This document shows, in pieces, positions 16,750 to 25,431 of a DNA stretch of 64,000 bases. Positions within the stretch are counted from its first letter, which is position 1. Every line of letters starts with the position of its first letter. The translations under genes were made by a program, and so were the position numbers. Below the pieces are notes generated by a model that worked only from the letters and a program-made list of their open reading frames with translations, did no database searches and was not told the DNA's origin. This DNA comes from DASUPK01 sp963747425 (lineage in GTDB: Bacteria; Actinomycetota; Thermoleophilia; Solirubrobacterales; 70-9), in NCBI GenBank assembly GCA_963747425.1, contig CAVVFJ010000005.1, positions 1 through 64,000 on the forward strand, read 5' to 3'.

Positions 16750-17462
16750 CGACTGGATGTCGCGACCTCCGTCCGGTCGAGCAGGCTCTCGAGCTCTCGA
16801 TAGACCGACGGGTTCACGGCCATGCCGATGTGACTTCCGTCGACCTCCACGCAATCGGCGTGCGGGTCCAGGCAGGCACGCCAGTCCACGATCCCGTCGC
16901 TGCGCGAGTGCACCGCGAGCGCCGGCATGTCCGGTACGAGCGGGGCTACGAGCGACGCCCGGAAGTCCGCGCAGCAGACGCCGTCCATGCAGTCGCTCGA
17001 GAACACCCCCGGCAGGCCGAGGTCGCCGAGACGTGCCAGGGAGCGAACCGTGCGCATCACCGAAGGCGACACCGCCAGCGGGTCGAGGACGGGCGAGCCG
17101 AGCGTGACCAGGGCCGCGACGCGCTCCGGGTTTCGGGCGGCCAGCGCACGCGCCAGGGTCCCGCCCCGGCTCTGCCCGATGACGATCGCCTGACCGTCGA
17201 GCTCCCTCAATGTGTCCTCGAGCCGGCTGAGCTCGCGGCCCGCGCAGCGGACGTTGATCAGCATGCCGCTGCCGCGCACCCGATGGCCGCGTCGTCGCAG
17301 CCACCCGGCGAGCACGGTCAGCGACGCGTCGCCGGCCATGAAGCCCGGAATCAGCAGGACAGGCTGCGGGGCGACAGCGGGCTCCACGCCATGAAACCGG
17401 CGATCGGCCAGCAGCCTCGCCAGCTCCAGCCAGTACCGCAGCTCACTGCGAACCGCCGCCAC
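16746..17462 (-). CDS. Alpha/beta hydrolase, lipase/esterase-like
   Basis: About 238 residues with an alpha/beta-hydrolase fold: PVLLIPGFMAGDASL (oxyanion region), nucleophile Ser in IGQSRGGTLARAL, acid in HSRSDGIVDW and catalytic His in DGSHIGMAV. Similar to the triacylglycerol lipase/PGAP1-like group. The start is the GTG at 17462, the first start after the stop of the upstream VOC gene; the longer frame runs over the neighbouring gene. Overlaps the WS/DGAT start by four bases (ATGA), suggesting a pair for making and remodelling storage lipids. Confidence 0.85.
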   Translation of the reverse strand: MAAVRSELRYWLELARLLADRRFHGVEPAVAPQPVLLIPGFMAGDASLTVLAGWLRRRGHRVRGSGMLINVRCAGRELSRLEDTLRELDGQAIVIGQSRGGTLARALAARNPERVAALVTLGSPVLDPLAVSPSVMRTVRSLARLGDLGLPGVFSSDCMDGVCCADFRASLVAPLVPDMPALAVHSRSDGIVDWRACLDPHADCVEVDGSHIGMAVNPSVYRELESLLDRTEVATSSR

Positions 17463-17473
17463 CCTTGAGGAGG

Positions 17474-17854
17474 TTAGTCCTCCCGCAGGATCCGGTCTTT
17501 CGACTGCCAGAAGGCGACCTCGCCGCCATCGGGCGTCGAGACCACGCTTCGCCATCCCTCGGGGCCCTCGCGAGGCCCGAGGAGCACCTCGCCGCCAAGG
17601 TCGCGAGCTTGATCCGTGGTCCGGCTGACATCCGGAACGTTCACATAGGGGAGCCAGAGCGAGTGCTTGGACTCGCACTCCACCACCCCTCCCCCCACGC
17701 CGTTGCCCATCCCGAGGGCGAGATAGGAGCCGTCGCCCGCCCGGATCCGCTCCGGACGCCAGGCGAAGAGCTGCGTGTAGAACTCGACCGCGCCCAGAAG
17801 ATCGCCGGTGTGGAGCTCCAGGTGAATCACCGGGTTGGCTGGGCGCGAATTCAT
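17474..17854 (-). CDS. VOC (glyoxalase/bleomycin-resistance fold) protein
   Basis: About 126 residues with two beta-alpha-beta-beta-beta units: HLELHTGDLLGAVEFYTQLF and a second half with PYVNVPDVSRTTDQARDLGG and VVSTPDGGEVAFWQ. Putative metal ligands are the His near residue 13 and Glu in the last strand. Substrate unknown. The start is the ATG at 17854; the in-frame ATG at 17878 is equally possible. Twelve bases upstream of the hydrolase gene and probably in its operon; divergent from the sigma-factor gene. Confidence 0.8.
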   Translation of the reverse strand: MNSRPANPVIHLELHTGDLLGAVEFYTQLFAWRPERIRAGDGSYLALGMGNGVGGGVVECESKHSLWLPYVNVPDVSRTTDQARDLGGEVLLGPREGPEGWRSVVSTPDGGEVAFWQSKDRILRED

Positions 17855-17943
17855 TCCCTGCCACTGAGACCGGCCCATCGCGCGAAATTCATCGGTGACC
17901 GATGAGTTCAGATCACCCTGCCCGTCTACTCTGCATAGACGGG

Positions 17944-19059
17944 ATGAGCACGATGCCGACAGAGTCGACCGTCGAGCAGAGAGAGCTGCTCGCGACCGCT
18001 CGCGAGGGCAGCGAGGACGCCTACGCGCGCCTGGTCGAGCCCCACCGCTCCGAGCTCCAGGCCCACTGCTATCGCATGCTCGGCTCCGTGCAGGATGCCG
18101 AGGACGCCCTCCAGGAGGCGCTCGTCCGCGCCTGGAAGAGCCTCGACAAGTTCGAGGGCCGCAGCTCGCTGCGCTCGTGGCTCTACCGAATCGCGACGAA
18201 CACCTCGCTCGATGCGATCGAGAAGCGCCCGAAGCGGATCCTGCCGATCGACTACGGCCCGCCTGCCGACCCGCACGGCGGCGTCGGCGAGCCGCTCGTG
18301 GAGTCGGTCTGGATCGAGCCATACCCGGACGAGACGCTCGGGATCGAGGACGGCTACGCCTCGCCCGACGCCCGCTACGAGCAGCGGGAGTCTGTGGAGC
18401 TCGCATTCGTCGCCGCCCTTCAGCTGCTGCCGGCCAACCAGCGCGCGGTGCTGGTCCTGCGCGAGGTGCTCGGCTTCTCAGCCCAGGAGACGGCGGACAC
18501 GCTCGATACCAGCGTCGCTTCGGTGAACAGCGCGCTGCAGCGCGCCCGGGCGACCATCGAGAAGAAGCTCCCCGAGCAGAGCCAGCAGGAGACGCTGAAG
18601 ACGCTCGGCGACGAGAAGCTGCGCGAGCTGGTCGAGCAGTACGCGGATGCCTGGGAGCGCAACGACGTCGACACGGTGGTCTCGATGCTCGCCGAGGACG
18701 CCGCCTTCACGATGCCGCCCATGGCCCGCTGGTTCCAGGGTCACGACGGGATTCGCGGGTTCCTCGAGAAGTGGTCGATGCTCCCAGACTGGGGCTGGAG
18801 GTCGATCCCGACGACGGCGAACGGGCAGGCGGCACTCGCCTTCTACAGCTGGGACGAGGAGAAGCAGGTGCGGGTGCCGTTCGCGGTCAACGTGCTCACC
18901 TTCGAGGGCGAGAAGATCAAGGAGGTCGACGCCTTCATCCTTCGTGGCTCGCAGGACCCGGACCCCGAGGTCCAGGCCCGCACGCCCGAGCAGCCGGCCG
19001 ACTACGAGAAGCTGGCCAGGGCCTATGGCCGGTTCGGGCTGCCTGCTACTTTGGATTGA
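17944..19059 (+). CDS. ECF sigma factor with C-terminal SnoaL domain (SigG/SigX5 type)
   Basis: A 371-residue ECF sigma factor: region 2 (about 20-90, HCYRMLGSVQDAEDALQEAL), region 4 (about 150-205, LPANQRAVLVLREVLGFSAQ), then a SnoaL/NTF2 domain (about 220-330, LVEQYADAWERNDVDTVVSM). This architecture matches the TIGR02960/SigG type, in which the C-terminal domain is thought to tune activity in place of a membrane anti-sigma factor; none is coded nearby. I start it at the ATG at 17944; an in-frame ATG at 17902 is the alternative. Confidence 0.9.
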   Translation: MSTMPTESTVEQRELLATAREGSEDAYARLVEPHRSELQAHCYRMLGSVQDAEDALQEALVRAWKSLDKFEGRSSLRSWLYRIATNTSLDAIEKRPKRILPIDYGPPADPHGGVGEPLVESVWIEPYPDETLGIEDGYASPDARYEQRESVELAFVAALQLLPANQRAVLVLREVLGFSAQETADTLDTSVASVNSALQRARATIEKKLPEQSQQETLKTLGDEKLRELVEQYADAWERNDVDTVVSMLAEDAAFTMPPMARWFQGHDGIRGFLEKWSMLPDWGWRSIPTTANGQAALAFYSWDEEKQVRVPFAVNVLTFEGEKIKEVDAFILRGSQDPDPEVQARTPEQPADYEKLARAYGRFGLPATLD

Positions 19060-19078
19060 GGCCAACTTCGGCTGCTTC

Positions 19079-19109
19079 TTGACTTCGAGCGCGGTCGAAC
19101 TTGTACAAA
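19079..19109 (+). promoter_or_regulatory. Possible promoter/operator before the MFS gene
   Basis: TTGACT (19079-19084) resembles a -35 box; TACAAA (19104-19109) is a weak -10 at a long 19-base spacing. The -10 area is overlapped by the perfect palindrome TTGTACAA (19101-19108), which could be an operator. The 126-bp gap to the MFS start holds no gene. Confidence 0.25.
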
Positions 19110-19185
19110 GAACCGATGAGTTTCAGGGGGGTCGCCGGTCGTAACTGGAAACGATCCCTTTAGTGGCAGAGGAGGCCAATTCCAG

Positions 19186-20706
19186 ATGACGCAGGCACAG
19201 GGTGGAACAGACACGAAGGCTGAAGCGATGAGCGACCGGTCCCGTTGGGTCGCGCTCTACGTCCTCTGCGCGGGGATGCTGATGATCGTCCTCGACATCA
19301 CCGTCGTGAACGTCGCGCTGCCCTCGATCAAGGACGATCTCGGCTTCGACCAGTCGAGCCTGGCCTGGGTCGTCAACGCCTACCTGATCACCTTCGGCGG
19401 ACTGCTCCTGCTGGCCGGCCGGCTCGGCGACCTGCTCGGCCGCCGGACGATCTTCATGTACGGCCTGGCCGTCTTCGTTGCGGCCTCGATCCTCTGCGGT
19501 GCGTCACAGAGCGAGGGCATGCTGATCGGCGCGCGCCTGCTGCAGGGAATCGGCGGCGCCATGACCTCCGCGGTCATCCTCGGCATGATCGTGACGATGT
19601 TCCCCCAGCCGGCCGAGCAGGCGAAGGCGGTCGGCATCTATGCGTTCGTCGCCTCGGCCGGCGGCGCGGTCGGCCTGCTGATCGGGGGCGTGATCACCCA
19701 GGTGATCAGCTGGCACTGGATCTTCTTCGTCAACGCACCGATCGGGCTCGCCACGGCGATCTGGTCCCGGCGGCTGCTCGAGAACGACAAGGGCATCGGC
19801 TTTCGCGAGGGGGCCGACCTGCTCGGCGCCGTGCTGATCACCGCTTCGCTCATGCTCGGCGTCTACACGATCGTCGAGCCGGCCGCCAAGGACGGCTGGG
19901 GCGCATCGACGACGCTGCTGCTGGGCGCCGGCTCGCTGGTCCTGGGCGCGCTCTTCATCGCCCGCGAGGCGACCGCGAAGACGCCCCTCATCCCGCTGCG
20001 GATCTTCAAGTCGCGGAACGTGTCCGGCGCGAACACCGTCCAGATCCTGACCGTGGCCGGGATGTTCGGGATGTTCTTCATGGGCTCGCTCTACCTGCAG
20101 CTCGTGCAGGGCTATGACGCCCTCCAGATCGGGCTGGCCTTCCTGCCGATCTGCATCATCATGGGCGTCCTCACCGGCCGGTACTCGGAGCCGCTGATCA
20201 TGCGCTTCGGCGCCAAGACGCTGCTCTTCCCGGGCCTCGGCCTGGTTGCCGCCGGACTGGCCCTGTTCACCCGGGCGCCGGTCGACGCGAACTACTGGAC
20301 CGACGTGTTCCCGGTCCTGGTCCTGATGGGCACCGGCATCGGCGTTTGCTTCCCGGCGCTGATGACGATCGCGATGTCCGGCGCGACCCGCGCGGACGCA
20401 GGTCTCGCCTCCGGCCTGGTCAACACCTCGGCCCAGGTGGGCGGGGCGCTCGGCCTGGCGGTGCTGGCCACCCTGTCGACGTCGCGCAGCAATAGCCTGG
20501 AGGACGCCGGGCACTCCACGGCGTCGGCCCTGACCAGCGGCTACCACCTGGCGTTCTGGATCGCCGCCGGCCTCGTGATCGCCGCGATCGCCATCGCGGC
20601 AGTCGTGATTCAGCCCGAGGAGAAGGCCGCCGAGCAGTTCGCGGGCGACGAGATGCCGGACGGCCTCCCGCAGGCCGAAGAGGTCGCTTACTCGGAAGCC
20701 GCTTGA
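19186..20706 (+). CDS. MFS transporter, DHA2 family (14-helix, EmrB/QacA type)
   Basis: A 506-residue drug:H+ antiporter-type permease. Motif D1-like LDITVVNVALPSIKDDL in helix 1, motif A GRLGDLLGRRTIFMYG between helices 2 and 3, motif C-like GGAVGLLIGGVI in helix 5; 14 hydrophobic segments. The ATG is preceded by AGAGGAGG about 11 bases upstream; a second Met (MSDRSRW) lies at residue 15. Stands alone after the sigma-factor gene. The substrate cannot be read from the sequence. Confidence 0.9.
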   Translation: MTQAQGGTDTKAEAMSDRSRWVALYVLCAGMLMIVLDITVVNVALPSIKDDLGFDQSSLAWVVNAYLITFGGLLLLAGRLGDLLGRRTIFMYGLAVFVAASILCGASQSEGMLIGARLLQGIGGAMTSAVILGMIVTMFPQPAEQAKAVGIYAFVASAGGAVGLLIGGVITQVISWHWIFFVNAPIGLATAIWSRRLLENDKGIGFREGADLLGAVLITASLMLGVYTIVEPAAKDGWGASTTLLLGAGSLVLGALFIAREATAKTPLIPLRIFKSRNVSGANTVQILTVAGMFGMFFMGSLYLQLVQGYDALQIGLAFLPICIIMGVLTGRYSEPLIMRFGAKTLLFPGLGLVAAGLALFTRAPVDANYWTDVFPVLVLMGTGIGVCFPALMTIAMSGATRADAGLASGLVNTSAQVGGALGLAVLATLSTSRSNSLEDAGHSTASALTSGYHLAFWIAAGLVIAAIAIAAVVIQPEEKAAEQFAGDEMPDGLPQAEEVAYSEAA

Positions 20707-20774
20707 TGATCGAGCTCGGACCCGCGTGCGACCGGGGGCGCGCATGGCCGAGCAGGTCAAGGACGCAGGGCGAA

Positions 20775-20795
20775 GCCTTTGGTGGTGCCAAAGGC
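20775..20795 (+). terminator. Hairpin after the MFS gene
   Basis: Perfect 8-bp arms GCCTTTGG and CCAAAGGC around a 5-base loop, about 70 bases after the MFS stop. There is no T-run, so intrinsic termination is uncertain. The rest of 20707-20870 shows no gene. Confidence 0.35.
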
Positions 20796-20870
20796 GAGCC
20801 CGAGGACGTAGAGCTGCGAAGCGCCAGGCGCGTCATCCGGGCGTGCGCGGGTCCGGGATCGGTCATCTAG

Positions 20871-21248
20871 TTGGACGAGGCTGTCCAGCGCGCCCTCGAG
20901 AACGATCGAACGATCGACATCACCACCACGGGGCGCCGCAGCGGAAAGCCGCGGCGCCTCGAGATCTGGCGCTACCGCTACGACGGCAGGACGTTCCTGA
21001 GCGGATCGCCGGGAAGGCGCGACTGGTACGCCAACCTCGTCGAGAACCCGGAGTTCAGCTTCCACCTCAAGGGCAGCGCCCAGGCGGACCTGGCAGCCGT
21101 TGCCCGTCCGATCACCGACGAGGACGAGCGCCGCGAGGTGATCGCCGGAATCCTCGAGGACCTGGGACGCGGATCCGGGAGCCTTGACGAGTGGGTTGAG
21201 AGCAGCCCGCTGGCCGAGGTCGAGTTCTCCGAGCAGCCACCGGGATAA
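20871..21248 (+). CDS. DUF385 deazaflavin (F420)-dependent nitroreductase-family protein
   Basis: A 125-residue protein of the Ddn/DUF385 split-barrel family, whose members use F420H2 to reduce quinones or nitro compounds. The family entry motif TTTGRRSGKPRRLEIWRY is near the N terminus, followed by SGSPGRRDWYANLVENPEF and a helical end. The start is TTG, directly after an in-frame TAG, so no earlier start is possible. No F420 biosynthesis genes are in the window. Ten bases separate its stop from the next small lipoprotein gene. Confidence 0.82.
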   Translation: MDEAVQRALENDRTIDITTTGRRSGKPRRLEIWRYRYDGRTFLSGSPGRRDWYANLVENPEFSFHLKGSAQADLAAVARPITDEDERREVIAGILEDLGRGSGSLDEWVESSPLAEVEFSEQPPG

Positions 21249-21257
21249 GGTTGGGCC

Positions 21258-21485
21258 GTGAGGTCCGTACCCGAGGCGGGAAGGCGGCGGCTGCTGCCGC
21301 TGTTGCTGGCAACGGCGGCGCTGGCTGCGCCGGCGGCCACCGGATGCGGGGAGAAATCGGAGCCTGCTGTCCACCCGCCGACGACGGCGGCCACCACGAC
21401 GACCGCGCCGACCACCCCCGCGCCGACCACGGCGACGAAGCCCACCCCCACTCCCACCGCCCCGGTCCCGAAGACGACTCCCTAG
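21258..21485 (+). CDS. Small Thr/Pro-rich lipoprotein
   Basis: 75 residues from a GTG. Basic start (RRR), hydrophobic run LLPLLLATAALAAPAA and lipobox ending in Cys (AATGC, about residue 30), followed by a low-complexity Thr/Pro tail (PTTAATTTTAPTTPAPTTA). It would be a membrane-anchored, unstructured cell-surface peptide. Function unknown. Stops six bases before the convergent kinase gene. Confidence 0.65.
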   Translation: MRSVPEAGRRRLLPLLLATAALAAPAATGCGEKSEPAVHPPTTAATTTTAPTTPAPTTATKPTPTPTAPVPKTTP

Positions 21486-21491
21486 TTAGCG

Positions 21492-22556
21492 TCAGCGCGA
21501 CTGCGCGCGGAGGAAATCGGCGAGCTCCCTCGCCTGCACCGCCGGGTCGGAGGAGCGAGGAACCGACGCGGCGGGGGCCAGGCGCCGGGCGGCGCTGTCG
21601 GCCTTCGTCGGCGATCCCGAGTCACCCGAGCGCAGGAGGGCGATCACCCCAGCGGCCACGACGAGCGCGAGCGCGAGGATCGCGGCTATCCGGGCGGAGC
21701 GGCTCCATGGGACCCTCTCACGGGGAGCGGGCCAGCTCGCGGTGACCCCACCGGTGGCAGACAGCCGCTTCGTCGGATTGGCCTGCGACTTGATCCGCCG
21801 GACGACGCCGACGCCTCCGTCGCCGTCCACCGTCGCGAGCGCCTCGCCCAGTGAGCGGGCGTCGCTGAACCTCTGCCCGGGTTCCTCTCGGAGGCAGCGC
21901 TCGATGATCTCGCGGAGCTCCGGCGCCCGGGCCTGGGGCAGGAGCTCGTCCGCGACCACGCCGCAGGCGTAGACGTCGACCGCCGGCGTGATCTTGCCGT
22001 CGGCCAGCTGCTCGGGGGCCATGTAGCGCTCGGTTCCGATCACCTTGCCGGGCCTCGTCAGCCGTGTCGTCTCCTCAGCCGCCCGCGCGATCCCGAAGTC
22101 GGTGATCTTCAGGCAGCCATCGGACTCCCGCAGCAGCAGGTTCTGCGGCTTGATGTCCCGGTGCACGAGCTTCTTCGCGTGAGCATGGGCCAGTCCATCG
22201 CAGAGCTGGCAGAGCAGGCGCAGGGCCTCGCTTCGGGCGATGGCCCTCTTCCTGCCTTCGAGCCTCTCCTCCAGGGTGCCGCCCTCGACCTGCTCCATGA
22301 CGATGAAGGGGCGCCCATCCTCCTCGCCGACGTCGTAGACCTGGACGACGTTCGGATGATCGAGCCTGGCGGCGACGCGAGCCTCGCGCGAGAAGCGCTT
22401 GCGAACCTCATCGTCCCCGGCGAAGTTGTCCGCGAGGAGCTTGATCGCGACCTGCCTGTCGAGCTTCAGGTCGCGGGCGCTGTAGACCGTCGCCATCCCG
22501 CCATGGCCCAGCCGGTGCTCCAACTCGTAGCGCTCCGCGCCCAGGTGGCGAATCAC
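21492..22556 (-). CDS. Membrane Ser/Thr protein kinase (PknB type, shortened C-lobe)
   Basis: 354 residues. Kinase motifs: glycine loop LGHGGMATVYSA (16-27), Lys39 in VAIKLL, HRDIKPQNLLL (about 130), DFGIARA, GTERYMAPEQL. After VDVYACGVVADELLP the sequence goes directly to ELREIIERCLREEPGQRFSD, so the usual GRPPF segment and following loop (roughly 20-30 residues) are missing. A single membrane segment (about 288-310, IAAILALALVVAAGVIALL) and a short 40-residue outer tail follow, without PASTA repeats. The GTG start overlaps the stop of the upstream lipoprotein gene as GTGA, so the two are coupled. Confidence 0.9.
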   Translation of the reverse strand: MIRHLGAERYELEHRLGHGGMATVYSARDLKLDRQVAIKLLADNFAGDDEVRKRFSREARVAARLDHPNVVQVYDVGEEDGRPFIVMEQVEGGTLEERLEGRKRAIARSEALRLLCQLCDGLAHAHAKKLVHRDIKPQNLLLRESDGCLKITDFGIARAAEETTRLTRPGKVIGTERYMAPEQLADGKITPAVDVYACGVVADELLPQARAPELREIIERCLREEPGQRFSDARSLGEALATVDGDGGVGVVRRIKSQANPTKRLSATGGVTASWPAPRERVPWSRSARIAAILALALVVAAGVIALLRSGDSGSPTKADSAARRLAPAASVPRSSDPAVQARELADFLRAQSR

Positions 22557-23048
22557 TCGGCCTCACCCTTGAGCTTCGCCTGCCCCGGAGGGACCTTGCC
22601 GCCGTGACCCGGGGGCGTGGGGCCGTGGTGGCCGCCCTGCTGGTCGCCCTCGTGATGGTCCTTGTGGTCGTCGGGCTTCTTCTTCTCCTCCGGCGGCGCG
22701 GGCGGCGGCGGGCAGTTGACCTGATCGACGAGGCCGACGGCAACCTCGTCGACGCCAGGGCGCAGGTTCGCCGGCAGGTCCGACGTCCTCGACGGCAGAT
22801 CGCAGGTCGTCGGCCGCATGGGCCGCATGACAGGTGTCTCCGGAGTCCAGATCGGAGGCGATCCGGTCGCTCAGCTTGGCGAGCCGGCCGGCGGTGGCTG
22901 CCGAGACCGCCGGCTGTTGCGCGACGGTGGAGTCGCTCCCGCCCGAGCCGCATCCGCTCAGGCCGATGGCCGCCAAAGCGAGCAGAACCGCCGCCCCGGC
23001 GGTCTTCAGATTCCCCGTGCGCATCTCTCGAAGCTCCTGGTCAGCCAT
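22553..23048 (-). CDS. Lipoprotein coupled to the kinase gene (apparent +1 frameshift near 22785)
   Basis: Starts at the ATG at 23048 with AGGAGG about nine bases upstream. Signal peptide and lipobox VLLALAAIGLSGC, then a helical stretch to about residue 90 (DTCHAAHAADDLRSAVED). After that the same frame becomes Arg/Pro/Gly-rich and unlikely, while the +1 frame reads DLPANLRPGVDEVAVGLVDQ, then Pro- and His/Lys-rich sequence, and its stop overlaps the kinase start as GTGA. The span is one base over a multiple of three. I therefore join the two frames. The cause (assembly indel or mutation) is open. Possibly a ligand-binding partner of the kinase; no known domain. Confidence 0.7.
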
Positions 23049-23219
23049 TACCCCTGCCTCCTTCCTGGAAACCGCGGCAGCTGGTGACCGGCAGCCGTGG
23101 ATATCGCGGAAAGTCCGGATCGGTCTTGGAGCGCTCGCAGAGCGAGAACTCGGATCCCCGAGTGTTGCGTATCAGGCGCTGGTGCCGGCAGCGATCACAG
23201 AGGCCGGCGCTCGGACCCC

Positions 23220-23603
23220 TCACCGCTCCGCTTCGGCCTCCGCGTCAAGCGCCTCTTCCTCGGCGTCCACCGCGGCCTCCTCGGCGTCCAATGCCTTCTC
23301 CTCGGCTTCCAGCGCAGCCTGCTCCTCGCCGAAGATGGCCCGCTTGAGCGCGCCGGCCGCATATTCGCCGCCGCGCTGAGCGCGCTCCAGCGGCTCGGTC
23401 AGCCGGACGACGCGGGCGAGGAGCTCGTTCATCTTCTCCGCCTGCTCCAGGGCCTCGTCGGCCTGGCGGCGCATGACCTCGAGCTGCTCGCGCGAGACCT
23501 CCATCAGGTCGTTGGCCTCGCGGATGCTGCGCTCCATGCTGCGCGGCAGGTCGATCGCCGCGCGCGCCATCGAGATCGGCCAGGTGACGAACTCTCTCAG
23601 CAC
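23220..23603 (-). CDS. Coiled-coil protein with acidic Ala/Glu/Asp repeats
   Basis: 127 residues from GTG at 23603 (ATG at about 23570 also possible). The first half has a short amphipathic start (FVTWPISMARAAIDLPRSME) and a long helix (REQLEVMRRQADEALEQAEK). The last 35 residues are a tandem repeat built on ALDAEE and AALEAEE units. This layout suggests a peripheral or scaffold coiled coil. No known domain. Minus strand, divergent from the ABC exporter, with 58 bp between. Confidence 0.7.
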   Translation of the reverse strand: MLREFVTWPISMARAAIDLPRSMERSIREANDLMEVSREQLEVMRRQADEALEQAEKMNELLARVVRLTEPLERAQRGGEYAAGALKRAIFGEEQAALEAEEKALDAEEAAVDAEEEALDAEAEAER

Positions 23604-23649
23604 GACTCGGAGGGTAATGAAGCATGGCGGCGGTCTTTACTTCACTTTG

Positions 23650-23655
23650 TATAGT
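23650..23655 (+). promoter_or_regulatory. -10-like box placed for a leaderless transcript
   Basis: TATAGT ends six bases before the GTG start of the ABC exporter at 23662, the spacing expected if transcription begins at the start codon. No ribosome-binding site precedes that GTG, which fits leaderless translation, common in actinobacteria. No convincing -35 box is visible. Confidence 0.35.
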
Positions 23656-23661
23656 CGGTGT

Positions 23662-25431
23662 GTGCCCACCTTCCGCCGCCTACTCGGCTTCCTGCGTCCG
23701 TACCGTCGCCAGCTGATCGGCTCGCTGCTGCTCGCCTGGCTGGCGATGGGGATGACGGTGCTGATCCCGCTGCTCAGCGGCGCGGCGGTGAACGCCATCC
23801 AGTCCGAGCACCGGGACGACATCCTGCCGCTGGTCCTGGCGCTGCTCGGGGCGGGGATCCTGCGCCTCGCGCTCACGGTCGGGAGAAGGTTGATCGCGGG
23901 AAAGGTCTCCCTGGCGGTGGAGTTCGACCTGCGCCAGGCCTTCTACGAGCATCTCCAGAAGCTCGAGCTGGCCTTCTTCGACAGCCAGCAGACCGGCCAG
24001 CTGATGTCGAGGGCGACGGTCGACCTGCAATCGATCCGGTTCTTCCTCGGCTACGGGCTGATCTGGGTGAGCCAGAGCGCTCTGACCATCCTGTTCGCCG
24101 CTGTCGCGATGTTCGTGCTCGATCCGGTGCTCGCGCTGCTCGCGCTGGCCCCCGTGCCGTTCCTGGTGGCCACGGCGACGCGCTACAGCCGCCGCAACCG
24201 CCCGGCGGAGCAGGAGGTGCAGCAGCGGATCGGCGAGGTCACGGCTGGGGCCGAGGAGGGCATCTCCGGGATCCGGATCGTGAAGGCCTTCGCCCGCGAG
24301 CGGCACATGCTCGATCGCTTCCGGCATTCGGTGAACCGGGTCTTCGAGCAGAGCATGGTCTCCACGCGCCTGCAGGCGTTCTACACGCCGCTGATGGGGT
24401 TCCTGCCCAACCTCGGACTCGCCGCGGTGCTGCTCGTCGGCGGCCTGCAGGTCATCCACGGCCACACCAGCATCGGGCACCTCACCGCCTTCTATCTCTA
24501 CGTGGTGCTGCTCTCCGGCCCCGTGCGCTGGCTCGGGATGTCCCTGAGCATGGCCCAGCGCGCCGTGGCGTCCGGCAACCGGATGTTCGAGATCCTGGAC
24601 CGCGAGCCGTCCATGGAGAGCGCGCCCGACGCGCCGCCTCTGCCCGATGGCCGGGGCCGCGTCTCCCTGCAGCGGGTGACGCTTCGCTACGACGGCGCCG
24701 AGCCGGCGCTGACGGGCATCGACCTGGAGGTCGAGGCGGGCCGGACGGTCGCGCTGGTGGGACCCACCGCGGCCGGCAAGACCAGCCTGGTCGGGCTTCT
24801 GGCACGCCTCTATGACCCCAGCGAGGGTCGCGTGGTGATCGACGAGGCCGACATCAAGGAGGTGGACCTCGCGTCGCTCCGGTCCGAGATCGCATTCGTC
24901 GCCGACGACAGCTTCCTGTTCTCGGACACGGTCAGCGGCAACATCGCCTACGCGCGGCCCGAGGCGACACAGGATCAGATCGAGGCCGCGGCGAAGCGGG
25001 CTCAGGCACACGACTTCATCAGCCGTCTTCCGGACGGATACGACACCGTGATCGGGGAGCGCGGCCTGACGCTGTCGGGCGGGCAGCGCCAGCGCGTGGC
25101 GATCGCCCGGGCGCTGCTCGCCGAGCCGCGCATCCTGATCCTGGACGACGCGACATCCTCCGTCGACGCGCGCACGGAGGCGCAGATCAAGGCGGGGCTG
25201 CGCGAGGCGATGGAGGGGCGGACGACGTTCATCGTCGCCCACCGCCTCTCGACGATCTCGCTGGCCGACGAGATCGTCGTGCTCGACCGCGGCCGCATCG
25301 TGGACCGCGGCACACACGAGGAGCTCCTGGAGCGCTGTCCCCTCTACGAGGAGATCGCCGAGAAGGGGCTCGAGGACTCCGTCTACCTGCAGCGCGACCT
25401 CGAGGAGCGCGAGGAGCTGGCGAAGCTGTGA
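23662..25431 (+). CDS. ABC exporter subunit A (type IV, degenerate catalytic Glu)
   Basis: 589 residues: six-helix transmembrane domain (about 10-310) and nucleotide-binding domain (about 345-575). NBD motifs: Walker A VGPTAAGKTS, signature LSGGQRQR, Walker B ILILDDATSSVD, H-loop IVAHRLST. The catalytic Glu after Walker B is Asp (LDD), and the Q-loop Gln is replaced in AFVADDSFLF. This is the degenerate half of a heterodimeric exporter; its partner follows with a GTGA overlap. Start GTG at 23662; the longer open frame upstream lies over the divergent coiled-coil gene. Substrate unknown (lipid or drug in characterised relatives). Confidence 0.9.
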   Translation: MPTFRRLLGFLRPYRRQLIGSLLLAWLAMGMTVLIPLLSGAAVNAIQSEHRDDILPLVLALLGAGILRLALTVGRRLIAGKVSLAVEFDLRQAFYEHLQKLELAFFDSQQTGQLMSRATVDLQSIRFFLGYGLIWVSQSALTILFAAVAMFVLDPVLALLALAPVPFLVATATRYSRRNRPAEQEVQQRIGEVTAGAEEGISGIRIVKAFARERHMLDRFRHSVNRVFEQSMVSTRLQAFYTPLMGFLPNLGLAAVLLVGGLQVIHGHTSIGHLTAFYLYVVLLSGPVRWLGMSLSMAQRAVASGNRMFEILDREPSMESAPDAPPLPDGRGRVSLQRVTLRYDGAEPALTGIDLEVEAGRTVALVGPTAAGKTSLVGLLARLYDPSEGRVVIDEADIKEVDLASLRSEIAFVADDSFLFSDTVSGNIAYARPEATQDQIEAAAKRAQAHDFISRLPDGYDTVIGERGLTLSGGQRQRVAIARALLAEPRILILDDATSSVDARTEAQIKAGLREAMEGRTTFIVAHRLSTISLADEIVVLDRGRIVDRGTHEELLERCPLYEEIAEKGLEDSVYLQRDLEEREELAKL

